DNA of 6,360 nucleotides from Thermoplasmata archaeon. GTDB taxonomy: Archaea; Thermoplasmatota; E2; DHVEG-1. Positions within the stretch are counted from its first letter, which is position 1. The number at the start of each line of letters is the position of its first letter. The stretch lies in contig DAOWHD010000021.1 of the NCBI GenBank assembly GCA_030641605.1, forward strand, positions 1-6,360, given 5' to 3'. The translations under genes were made by a program, and so were the position numbers. Positions 1 to 6,360 of this stretch are shown here, in pieces. The notes below the pieces were generated by a model. The model was not told the origin of the DNA. It did not search any database and saw only the letters and a list, made by a program, of their open reading frames with translations.

Positions 1-2635
1 AAAAATTAGAAAGAAGATAATCAATCCTATCAAACAACACAGCCGGTTTGGAATGCTTTGATGTGAATTCATCTATTTTCTCTGTTAAAGTATTGGGATC
101 GTAAATGCATTCAGCACCCTCTATACTTTCTTGACTTAAGTCAACAATATCTACATCAATTGATGGAAACATGTTTTGTATATTATTAGGACTATCTCTT
201 GTTATCAACAACCCATCATGTTCAGATGTAACTAAACCAACAAATAAATCTAATGATGGTTTAATATTTTCATCAGTAAGCAGATAGCTGTTACCCAACA
301 ATAATTTTCCATGAGCTTCGCTATCTTCTGTTACATCGCGCCCAATAAGAATAACTCCCTGCAGCTGTTCACCTTCCTCGATAATTGACCCGCGTACTCT
401 AAAAACTCTTTTTGAACCTAACCTTGTTCTCAATATTAGATCCAATCCGCCAGCATATCCGCCATAAACGTTTTTTAGATATTCTTCTAATTCTTTTGGC
501 CTATCAAAAACTTTCAATTTTGCTAGATTTTTACCAGCAATCTGCTTTTGTTTATAGCGAGTAATATCCTCCGCAGTTTTGTTCCACGTAGACACGTTAT
601 TGTTTCTGTCTATCGCAATTATAACTTCAGATGCACTATTAATAACGTTTTGAAGGCGGTTTTTTGTTCGAATAATTTCTTGTTCATCATCCTTTTGTTT
701 AGAAATATCCCTTTGGATTGTAATATATCCTTTCCGGCCGGACAATTCTATCTTTTCAACATCCAATAATGCATGATATATCTCCCCCTCTTTGTTCTTC
801 AGTTTAATTTCCCAATCATGAACCCTGCCTTTTTTCTGTAACTCTTTAACTAACCTCTTATGATCATCCAGATTCACATAAGTATCACCAAGACCCTCAG
901 ATCTCAGTTCATCCATGGAATATCCAGTCATCTCTTCCATTGCTGAGTTTCCATCCAAAATATTACCTTCAACGTCTGCTAGACCAATACCTATAGGAGA
1001 AACATCAAATAAAAGACGGTATTTTTTTTCAGATTCTTGTAATTTTTCATAAGTTTTGGTAAGTTCAGCAGTCCTTTGCTTAACTCGTTTTTCTAATTCG
1101 TCATGTGCCTCCTGCAAAGATTTTTCAATTTTCTTCTGTTTAGTAATGTCTCTCACTGTGGCCTGCAATAATTGTTTACCTTCTAATTCAATTTTGGTTA
1201 ACAAAACTGTGGCCGGAAAATCCTTGCCGTCTAGTTTCTTATGCACCCATTCAAAGAAAGTCGAACCAGTTTTCATTGCTTCTTCTATCATCTTTTTGGC
1301 TTTTTCTGAAGAAAACTGTCCATCTGGTTGAAATTCAGGTGATAAATCCCATGGACCAAATGAGGTGAATTCCTTCTCGTTCTTAGCATCAAACATTTTA
1401 AGGGCAGATGGATTTCCCGCAATAAATTTCCAAGTTGGAGGGGAAAGTATCATAATTGCATCTCTAGAAGATTCAAAGAGAGTTTTATATTTCCTATCCG
1501 TCCTTCTCTGATCGGTAACATCTCTTGAAATAATTTGAAGGTGCTTTTTTCCATCCTTGGAAATAACAGGAACAAAGGTACTGTAAAAATATCTCCCCGC
1601 TCTTTCATCTTCAAATTCTTGGATTTTATTTTCATCTAGTGCTTTTCTGCCGATTTTATATCGATAATCATAAATCTTTTTTGGTAAAAAATCTGAAAAT
1701 GCTTTACCAATCATGTCTTTAGGCTTGCATCCAAAATTCTTGGCCATCGCACGATTAATAGATATAATCGTGACTTCCTCCTCATCAACTTCACAAATTC
1801 CATCAGGAGATGAATGAAACAACATTCTATACCTTTCCTCTGCCTTCTTACGCTCGGATAAATCTACATCGACACAGTAAAGTAAAGGCTTTTTGCCCTT
1901 GATACATACGGCAGTGTGCATCGAATAAACTGGAACAAGATGCCCTTTCTTATGAAGTAACGTCAATTCCCCAGATGGATAGAACTCACCAGATTTCTCA
2001 ACCCTTTTACCGATTTCAAGACATTTTTTGAAAGTAGGTTTAATATCCGGTGGAATGATCATATCCGCAAGGTTTTTTCCAATGGCTTCCTTGGCTGTGT
2101 AACCATATACTTCTTCACTTGCTTTATTCCAATAAAAAACCTTTCCATCTGTATTATATCCCTGGACGGAAACCCCTGGAATGTACTCCATCAAATTACG
2201 AAAACGTTCCTCACTCTCCTGCAGATTCATCTCCATATGCTTGAGTTTGGTTATATCTTCTGTGTGAACTAAAATCAAGTCCGGTGGAGCAAAATTGTAA
2301 CTGGCCAATAGATGTTTTTCCTTGCCGGTAGATTTGAATCGATAACGCATCTGGCGCCTTATCGGAGCACGTTCTGAAAAACAACGTTTTATGTCCTTCA
2401 ATATCTCCGGTTGATCAGCATACATCTCCTTTGCAGTTTTCCCTACATAATCCAGTATTTTTCCCTCCGTAATTTTCAGGGCAGCATCATTGTAATTTAT
2501 AAGTTTAAACTCTTTGCCAACCCGTTTCCAAGTATATGTAGGAATAGGGAGAGCATTATACTGCACACGGAAACTCTCTTCATTTTTCGGCGAAACGTCT
2601 TTACTGGAATGTTTTTTATTTTTCTTTTCACTCAT
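1..2635 (-). CDS. Six-PAS sensor protein with C-terminal DUF835-like domain (3' end cut by window edge)
   Basis: The frame is open from ATG at 2635 to the left edge, giving 878 residues with no stop. Six PAS/PAC units lie in tandem at roughly residues 20-130, 140-262, 265-378, 380-500, 535-648 and 655-770. Each unit ends in the usual PAC signature: DITKLK (127), DVDLSERKK (255), RDVTDQ (371), RDITKQ (495), RDISKQ (642) and RDVTED (766). A lysine/glutamate-rich coiled coil (about 500-540, with KRVKQRTAEL) splits the array four plus two. From about residue 780 the sequence resembles DUF835 (GNSYLL, GLLITR, KPAVLFDRIDYLL), an archaeal domain of unknown function often fused to PAS. No transmembrane segment, histidine-kinase H-box or ATPase domain is visible, so it is probably a cytosolic sensor with DUF835 as output; a further domain could lie past the edge. 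PAS domains bind small ligands or cofactors, but the ligand cannot be told here. An in-frame stop at 2671-2669, with no other start between, fixes the start at 2635. Family assignment is by eye. Confidence 0.9.
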   Translation of the reverse strand, partial: MSEKKNKKHSSKDVSPKNEESFRVQYNALPIPTYTWKRVGKEFKLINYNDAALKITEGKILDYVGKTAKEMYADQPEILKDIKRCFSERAPIRRQMRYRFKSTGKEKHLLASYNFAPPDLILVHTEDITKLKHMEMNLQESEERFRNLMEYIPGVSVQGYNTDGKVFYWNKASEEVYGYTAKEAIGKNLADMIIPPDIKPTFKKCLEIGKRVEKSGEFYPSGELTLLHKKGHLVPVYSMHTAVCIKGKKPLLYCVDVDLSERKKAEERYRMLFHSSPDGICEVDEEEVTIISINRAMAKNFGCKPKDMIGKAFSDFLPKKIYDYRYKIGRKALDENKIQEFEDERAGRYFYSTFVPVISKDGKKHLQIISRDVTDQRRTDRKYKTLFESSRDAIMILSPPTWKFIAGNPSALKMFDAKNEKEFTSFGPWDLSPEFQPDGQFSSEKAKKMIEEAMKTGSTFFEWVHKKLDGKDFPATVLLTKIELEGKQLLQATVRDITKQKKIEKSLQEAHDELEKRVKQRTAELTKTYEKLQESEKKYRLLFDVSPIGIGLADVEGNILDGNSAMEEMTGYSMDELRSEGLGDTYVNLDDHKRLVKELQKKGRVHDWEIKLKNKEGEIYHALLDVEKIELSGRKGYITIQRDISKQKDDEQEIIRTKNRLQNVINSASEVIIAIDRNNNVSTWNKTAEDITRYKQKQIAGKNLAKLKVFDRPKELEEYLKNVYGGYAGGLDLILRTRLGSKRVFRVRGSIIEEGEQLQGVILIGRDVTEDSEAHGKLLLGNSYLLTDENIKPSLDLFVGLVTSEHDGLLITRDSPNNIQNMFPSIDVDIVDLSQESIEGAECIYDPNTLTEKIDEFTSKHSKPAVLFDRIDYLLSNF

Positions 2636-2638
2636 TTC

Positions 2639-2646
2639 ATCATCTC
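2639..2646 (-). promoter_or_regulatory. Ribosome binding site of the PAS/DUF835 gene
   Basis: On the minus strand the sequence reads GAGATGAT. It matches seven of eight positions of GAGGTGAT, the complement of the usual archaeal 16S rRNA 3' end. The GAG core sits 8 bases before the ATG at 2635, which supports that start. Confidence 0.5.
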
Positions 2647-2681
2647 TAAAGAGGCATACACTCTCTTTTCAATCATGCAAT

Positions 2682-2699
2682 AGATTCCATAGAGAATCT
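2682..2699. repeat. Short inverted repeat in the PAS-gene leader
   Basis: AGATTC and GAATCT form two perfect 6-base arms around a 6-base spacer (CATAGA). The element lies 47 to 64 bases upstream of the PAS gene start. It could be a dimeric operator or a small RNA hairpin in the leader. A 6-base arm in AT-rich DNA can also arise by chance. Confidence 0.3.
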
Positions 2700-2729
2700 C
2701 CATACCATTTTATTGCTTTTCCCCTTATG

Positions 2730-2738
2730 TTTTAAAAA
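2730..2738 (-). promoter_or_regulatory. Candidate TATA box for the PAS/DUF835 gene
   Basis: On the minus strand the sequence reads TTTTTAAAA, about 95-100 bases before the ATG at 2635. If used, transcription would begin near 2705-2710 and give a leader of about 70 bases that includes the inverted repeat at 2682-2699. A second AT-rich stretch at 2707-2719 (minus-strand AGCAATAAAATGG) is an alternative. The choice between them is a guess. Confidence 0.25.
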
Positions 2739-2812
2739 GGAAAACTCTTCAAATCGTTTCTTAGGAAGCAAAAGAGCATAAAAATAAGAATATGTATGAG
2801 AATACTTTCACA

Positions 2813-2829
2813 AAGATTGCAGCAATTTT
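2813..2829. repeat. Imperfect palindrome upstream of the valS promoter
   Basis: ATTGC-A-GCAAT (2816-2826) is a perfect 11-base palindrome around a central A. After one mismatch on each side it gains two more matching bases, for 17 bases in all. It ends about 27 bases before the valS TATA-like box, a position where archaeal activators or repressors can bind. No regulator binding there can be named. Confidence 0.3.
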
Positions 2830-2855
2830 AAATCATACAAAAGAATAGAAGCAAA

Positions 2856-2864
2856 TTTTATAAG
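2856..2864 (+). promoter_or_regulatory. Candidate archaeal TATA box of valS
   Basis: TTTTATAAG follows a purine-rich stretch (AGAAGCAAA) that could act as the TFB recognition element. A TATA box here predicts a transcription start around 2885-2890 and a leader of about 30-35 bases, which would include the SD motif at 2908. It is assigned from position and composition only. Confidence 0.45.
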
Positions 2865-2907
2865 TAAAAATTCTTTTGACCTTCACTAATTCGATTCTAT
2901 ATCTTAT

Positions 2908-2911
2908 GGAG
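2908..2911 (+). promoter_or_regulatory. Ribosome binding site that decides the valS start
   Basis: GGAG lies 9 bases before the ATG at 2921, normal SD spacing. The motif overlaps an in-frame ATG at 2906, which has no comparable motif upstream. This favours 2921 over the 2906 ATG and over the in-frame TTG at 2876. Confidence 0.65.
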
Positions 2912-2920
2912 AAAAACACA

Positions 2921-5647
2921 ATGTCAACATCATATGATCAAAAGGCACTCGAGAAAAAATGGCAAAAGAAATGGCAAGAGATGAAAATCCACCATTTCGA
3001 TTTTAACAGTGATAAAAAGCCTTATAGCATAGATGTCCCACCACGCTATGCCTCAGGTCCTCTTCATGCAGGGCATGCTGTCCATTATACACATATCGAT
3101 TTTGCCGCCCGATATAAGCGGATGAAAGGGTACAACGTATTTTTCCCACTTTGTTTTGACGTGAATGGAATACCAATAGAAGAACGTGTGGAAAGACAGT
3201 TAAACATAACCCGGAAGGATATCGACCGGCATAAATTTACAAAGCTATGCTCTGAGTTTGCTGAAGAAAACATCAAAACCATGACTGAACAGTTCACCAT
3301 GCTCGGAGAAAGTATGGACCCCACTATATATTATCAAACAAACGCAGAATATTATCGCAGAATTACACAAATATCATTTATTGAACTGTATAATAAAGGC
3401 TATATTTACAAGGGAAAATTCCCAGTGAATTGGTGTCCTCGATGCATGACAGCCATGGCAGATGCAGAGGTGACATATACAGATAGAACAACCAAACTTA
3501 ACACAATAAAATTCTATTTTAAGGACGAACAACCTGAACAGCTTTTGAAGTATCACAGCATTGGAAAAGACAATAAAGGAACATACGTTGAAATTGCAAC
3601 CACGCGTCCAGAAATGCTTCCATCATGTCAAATTGTTGCAGTTCATCCTTCAGATGAGCGGGCTCCATGGCTTGCAGATCAAACACTAATAGTACCATTA
3701 TTCAAAAAGGAAGTAAAAATTGTTGAAGACGATGCCGTAGATCCAGATTTTGGATCTGGTGTCGTCATGATATGTACCATAGGTGATAAGGAGGATCTTA
3801 ACTGGGTTTTCAAATATAAACTTCCTCTTGATATGAGCATCGACGAAGAAGGACGAATGACAGAAATCTGTGGCAAATATCAGGGAATGAAAATCAAGGA
3901 TGCACGTAGTTCCGTTATCGAAGATTTGCAGAAAAAGGATATTTTAATCAAACAGGATGCATTAGAACAAAACATCGGTGTTTGCTGGCGCTGTAAAACC
4001 CCAGTTGAGTACATCAATACAGAGCAGTGGTTTTTGAAAACCATTCCTTTTAAGAAAATGGTACAAAATGCCAGTGATAGCATGAGCTGGTATCCAAAAT
4101 TTATGAAAATACGACTTGAGGAGTGGGTTAACAGTCTGCAATGGGATTGGGTCATCAGCCGTCAGAGATATTTTGCAACACCAATTCCACTTTGGGAATG
4201 TGAAAAATGTCAACATGTTGTACTCGCTAGGGAAGAGGACTGTTATGTTGATCCGACAGTCGATAATCCACCCGTTGAAAAATGCCCGAAATGTGGTGGA
4301 AAGTTGATAGGATGCAAAGACGTTTTTGACACATGGATGGATTCATCCATCTCACCACTTTACAACACATTTTGGCATAGAGATGATGAAAAATTCAAGA
4401 AACTTTATCCAATGTCTCTACGACCACAAGCCCATGACATCATACGTACATGGGCATTCTACACAATTCTTAGATGTAACCTCCTAACCGACGAAAAACC
4501 ATTTGAAAACATCATGATGGGAGGCTTCATCTTATCTGAAGATGGAACACCCATGCATGCCAGCCTTGGAAATGTTATTGACCCATTAAAAATAATAAAT
4601 GAGTACGGTGCCGATGCTTTTAGGTGTTATGCAGCAAGCTGTGCACTTGGAGTTGACAACGCATTTAGAAAAAAGGACGTAATAAGAGGAAACAGACTTC
4701 TTAGAAAAATATGGAACGTTGAAAAGTTCATCTCAAATATAATCAAGAGTGATTCCAAACCAGAAAAAACGGAATTAATAGACATTGACAAATGGATACT
4801 GACAAAATATAGTAAACTTGTAAAAAAATGCACAGAACAAATGGATGTGTTTGACTACTCGCAAGCCATGAAAGAGGTAGAGTATTTCTTATGGCATAAG
4901 CTTGCAGATCACTACATCGAAATGGCAAAATCATCCATATACAACAATGAAAACGTTGAAAGCATCAACTATACGTTATATACTCTTGGTCTTGGGATTC
5001 TAAAGCTATTCGCACCGTTTTTCCCACACATAACTGAAGAACTTTATCAAGAACATTTCAAACAATTTGAGAAAGATAAAAGTATTCACATCGCCGCTTG
5101 GCCCAGAGAAATTCTAGTGGATGAAGAGGCAGAAAATGCAGGTGAAATAACCAAAAACTATATCGCACAAGTACGCTCAATCAAGAGTGAACATGGGATG
5201 GCGCTAAATGCTCCGCTTAAAAGTTACGCAACTTATTCAACACTCGATAAAATCTCAAAGATGAAAGGTAGCAGTTCAATAATAAAATCAACATTGAATC
5301 TCCCCAAGAACCATAAATTCGTTGAAGGTAAACCGGAAATACAAGAAAAAATCACAGGCATTGCTCCGGTCTATTCAAAAATTGGGCCTTTGTTTAAAAA
5401 CGAAAGCAAAAAAATCAATCAATGGATCAAAGAACATCAGAATGAACTCATTAAAAAAATTGAGGACAACGGAGATATCAAGTGGTCAGATATATCCCCT
5501 GCAAATTCTGAAAAACCAGAAGAAATGCTCGTAGAAAATGGTTTCATTCAAATTAAAAAGGAAACAAAAGTTAAAGGAAAGAAAGACAGAAGTATTTTAA
5601 AGTTTGACGACTTTTACCTAGAAATATCAGGAGATGTAATAAAATGA
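2921..5647 (+). CDS. valS: Valine--tRNA ligase, archaeal type, with degenerate KMSKS loop
   Basis: ValS charges tRNA-Val with valine using ATP in the cytoplasm and hydrolyses mischarged threonyl-tRNA. The 908-residue length fits archaeal ValS. Visible in order: the class I HIGH motif as HAGH (49-52, after GPL); a CPRC knuckle (172-175); the CP1 editing domain (about 185-360) with ATTRPEML (226-233) and TIGDKEDL; cysteine pairs CWRC (355-358), CEKC (427-430) and CPKC (455-458), probably zinc sites; VISRQR (411-416); DTWMDSSISPL (470-480), typical of ValS rather than IleS or LeuS; and PQAHDIIRTWAFYTIL. A helical anticodon-binding domain follows (about 620-790), then a lysine-rich C-terminus. 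The odd point is the KMSKS loop: SEDGT-PMHAS-LGN, with PMHAS at 544-548. The surrounding loop is conserved but both lysines are gone. The rest shows no decay, so it is probably functional. The start at ATG 2921 is chosen by the GGAG at 2908. A 37-codon gene overlaps its stop. Confidence 0.95.
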   Translation: MSTSYDQKALEKKWQKKWQEMKIHHFDFNSDKKPYSIDVPPRYASGPLHAGHAVHYTHIDFAARYKRMKGYNVFFPLCFDVNGIPIEERVERQLNITRKDIDRHKFTKLCSEFAEENIKTMTEQFTMLGESMDPTIYYQTNAEYYRRITQISFIELYNKGYIYKGKFPVNWCPRCMTAMADAEVTYTDRTTKLNTIKFYFKDEQPEQLLKYHSIGKDNKGTYVEIATTRPEMLPSCQIVAVHPSDERAPWLADQTLIVPLFKKEVKIVEDDAVDPDFGSGVVMICTIGDKEDLNWVFKYKLPLDMSIDEEGRMTEICGKYQGMKIKDARSSVIEDLQKKDILIKQDALEQNIGVCWRCKTPVEYINTEQWFLKTIPFKKMVQNASDSMSWYPKFMKIRLEEWVNSLQWDWVISRQRYFATPIPLWECEKCQHVVLAREEDCYVDPTVDNPPVEKCPKCGGKLIGCKDVFDTWMDSSISPLYNTFWHRDDEKFKKLYPMSLRPQAHDIIRTWAFYTILRCNLLTDEKPFENIMMGGFILSEDGTPMHASLGNVIDPLKIINEYGADAFRCYAASCALGVDNAFRKKDVIRGNRLLRKIWNVEKFISNIIKSDSKPEKTELIDIDKWILTKYSKLVKKCTEQMDVFDYSQAMKEVEYFLWHKLADHYIEMAKSSIYNNENVESINYTLYTLGLGILKLFAPFFPHITEELYQEHFKQFEKDKSIHIAAWPREILVDEEAENAGEITKNYIAQVRSIKSEHGMALNAPLKSYATYSTLDKISKMKGSSSIIKSTLNLPKNHKFVEGKPEIQEKITGIAPVYSKIGPLFKNESKKINQWIKEHQNELIKKIEDNGDIKWSDISPANSEKPEEMLVENGFIQIKKETKVKGKKDRSILKFDDFYLEISGDVIK
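5629..5636 (+). promoter_or_regulatory. Ribosome binding site of the microprotein, inside the valS 3' end
   Basis: AGGAGATG matches seven of eight bases of the ideal AGGAGGTG. Its AGGAG core ends 10 bases before the ATG at 5644. It lies within the last codons of valS, so it is the main evidence that the small downstream frame is translated. Confidence 0.6.
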
Positions 5648-5757
5648 ATGTTAAAATCCTTTTAAAAAAATGGGGCATTAAAATCTTAGCCATTCTCATT
5701 GCAGTTTTTATGATTGGAACTGGATTCATATATATGCTTAGTCAAATCTTGGGTTGA
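5644..5757 (+). CDS. 37-residue single-span membrane microprotein, overlapping valS by ATGA
   Basis: I do not recognise this gene. The frame begins MNVKILLKKWGIK and ends in TGA at 5755-5757. It has a basic, lysine-rich amino end (four lysines in the first 13 residues) followed by one hydrophobic stretch from about residue 12 to 36 (ILAILIAVFMIGTGFIYML). This predicts one membrane helix with the amino end in the cytoplasm by the positive-inside rule. There are no cysteines and no cleavage site typical of a signal peptide. The ATG shares ATGA with the valS stop and an AGGAG motif precedes it, so translation is probably coupled to valS. The next gene starts 54 bases on and has its own TATA-like box. 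It could be a small membrane-complex subunit or a regulator. No function can be assigned, and chance hydrophobicity of AT-rich DNA is the main alternative. Confidence 0.6.
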   Translation: MNVKILLKKWGIKILAILIAVFMIGTGFIYMLSQILG

Positions 5758-5772
5758 TTTTCTCGATAGTTA

Positions 5773-5780
5773 TTTAAATA
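5773..5780 (+). promoter_or_regulatory. Candidate TATA box of the SatP-family transporter gene
   Basis: TTTAAATA centres about 35 bases before the ATG at 5812. The usual archaeal spacing predicts a transcription start near 5800-5805, giving a leader of about 10 bases. This suggests the transporter is a separate transcription unit from valS. T-rich stretches just around it (TTTTC at 5758-5762, CTTTTTAT at 5783-5790) could also end the valS transcript. Confidence 0.45.
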
Positions 5781-5801
5781 AGCTTTTTATTCAGCGCTCC
5801 T

Positions 5802-5806
5802 GTGAT
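5802..5806 (+). promoter_or_regulatory. Weak ribosome binding site of the transporter gene
   Basis: GTGAT matches the 3' half of the archaeal SD consensus GGAGGTGAT and ends 5 bases before the ATG at 5812. No GGAG core is present. Given the predicted very short leader, initiation may be nearly leaderless and may not need this motif. Confidence 0.3.
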
Positions 5807-5811
5807 TTGAT

Positions 5812-6360
5812 ATGGCTGAAAAAGGTATTTTGGCAAATCCGGCACCACTTGGTCTAATGGGTTTTGGTATGACTACAGTACTGCTAAATTTGCATAACGC
5901 AGGATTTTTTGGACTTGGAACAATGATTCTTGCAATGGGAATTTTCTACGGTGGTTTCGCACAGATTATTGCCGGAATTTTGGAATTTAAAAAAGGAAAT
6001 ACCTTTGGCGTCACAGCATTTACATCGTTTGGTCTGTTTTGGATATCGCTAGTGTTTTTGCTGATACTTCCTTCTATGTTTCCTAGCTTTGAAAAGCCAG
6101 GGAACACAGCAATGGCTGCATATCTATTCATGTGGGGATTATTCACATTTTGGATGTTTATTTCCACATTGAAACTTAACAGAGCCTTACAGTTTGTGTT
6201 CATTTCTCTGGCAATTCTGTTCTGGCTTTTGGCATTGGGTGACTTTACAGGCAATGTAATGATTACACAGATTGCGGGATATGAAGGAATTATCTGTGGA
6301 TTTTCTGCAATATATCTAGCAATGGCAGAAGTCATGAACGAAACATACGGCAGAACTATT
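5812..6360 (+). CDS. satP: SatP-type acetate/succinate transporter (YaaH/GPR1/FUN34 family), last residues cut by window edge
   Basis: The frame is open to the right edge, giving 183 residues. The family signature NPAPLGL is at residues 9-15 and runs on as MGFGMTT. Hydrophobic segments at about 12-29, 36-57, 67-87, 99-120, 125-144 and 154-173 fit the six-helix fold. Family members move acetate and succinate across the cytoplasmic membrane, coupled to protons. Other stretches shared with the E. coli SatP sequence as I recall it are LAMGIFYGG (40-48), KKGNTFG (60-66), LQFVF (126-130), ICG (161-163) and the ending GRT. That protein is 188 residues, so only some 5-10 residues are probably missing here. 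At the hydrophobic constriction described for bacterial SatP (Phe17, Tyr72, Leu131), this protein has F18, F73 and L133, a Tyr-to-Phe change at the second position. The start is the only ATG placed ahead of NPAPLGL. No acetate-metabolism gene (acs, ackA or pta) is in view. Confidence 0.9.
   Translation, partial: MAEKGILANPAPLGLMGFGMTTVLLNLHNAGFFGLGTMILAMGIFYGGFAQIIAGILEFKKGNTFGVTAFTSFGLFWISLVFLLILPSMFPSFEKPGNTAMAAYLFMWGLFTFWMFISTLKLNRALQFVFISLAILFWLLALGDFTGNVMITQIAGYEGIICGFSAIYLAMAEVMNETYGRTI

Larger units (their letters stand above)
2636..2920. promoter_or_regulatory. Divergent intergenic region between the PAS sensor and valS
   Basis: This AT-rich stretch of 285 bases separates two genes transcribed away from each other, so it should hold both promoters. 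It contains TATA-like boxes on each strand and two short palindromes, listed separately. I see no tRNA, no convincing small gene and no riboswitch-like structure. The few open frames through it run into the antisense strand of the PAS gene and have no coding character. Confidence 0.6.

Noticed and set aside
548..1331. Plus-strand frames at 548-769 and 1056-1331
   Set aside because: Both lie wholly antisense to the continuous PAS-array frame, which is supported by repeated PAC motifs.
1..2635. Histidine kinase
   Set aside because: PAS arrays and the coiled coil suggest it, but no H-box or N, G1 and G2 ATP-binding motifs occur in the 878 visible residues. After PAS6 the sequence goes straight into a DUF835-like domain.
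2411..2735. Two overlapping plus-strand open frames of 90 and 73 codons
   Set aside because: They are mostly antisense to the amino-terminal part of the PAS sensor and run only slightly into the intergenic region. Their hydrophobic composition is a by-product of the lysine-rich sense strand.
2876..2920. Upstream in-frame starts for valS (TTG 2876, ATG 2906), adding 15 or 5 residues
   Set aside because: Neither has a ribosome binding site. GGAG at 2908-2911 is correctly spaced for ATG 2921, and TTG 2876 lies upstream of the predicted transcription start.
2921..5647. Isoleucyl- or leucyl-tRNA synthetase as an alternative identity
   Set aside because: The DTWMDSSISPL and PQAHDIIRTWAFYTIL stretches and the CP1 sequence around TIGDKEDLNW fit ValS, and the length is short for IleS.
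5758..5811. Hairpin-type terminator between the microprotein and the transporter gene
   Set aside because: There are T-runs but no convincing GC-rich stem. T-rich sequence here may equally be part of the transporter promoter.
5946..6335. 129-codon open frame on the minus strand
   Set aside because: It is antisense to the clearly recognisable SatP-family gene, has no SD motif or promoter that I can see, and its product resembles no family I know.

Overview
The window looks archaeal. It is AT-rich. The left-hand gene ends in a DUF835-like domain, a family found mainly in archaea and often joined to PAS domains. The central valyl-tRNA synthetase has archaeal-type features. Upstream regions carry TATA-like boxes and Shine-Dalgarno (SD) motifs close to the start codons rather than bacterial -35/-10 pairs. 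A Thermoplasmata-like or other euryarchaeal lineage is my best guess, but the sequence alone does not settle the taxon.

Layout: (1) Positions 1-2635, minus strand: a long soluble sensor protein of at least 878 residues with six consecutive PAS/PAC units and the start of a C-terminal DUF835-like domain, cut by the left edge. (2) Positions 2636-2920: a divergent intergenic region with TATA-like boxes for both directions and two short palindromes. (3) Positions 2921-5647, plus strand: a complete valyl-tRNA synthetase, valS, whose KMSKS loop has lost both lysines. (4) Positions 5644-5757, plus strand: a 37-codon membrane microprotein that overlaps the valS stop by ATGA and has a strong SD inside valS. 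(5) Positions 5812-6360, plus strand: an acetate/succinate transporter of the SatP (YaaH/GPR1/FUN34) family, missing only its last few residues at the right edge.

valS and the microprotein are probably co-transcribed and translationally coupled. The transporter has its own TATA-like box and is probably a separate unit. The PAS sensor is divergent from valS and nothing visible ties it to any neighbour. I see no mobile element, CRISPR array, RNA gene or defence system. The points most worth a second look are the altered KMSKS loop of ValS, the coupled microprotein, and the kinase-less six-PAS/DUF835 architecture.
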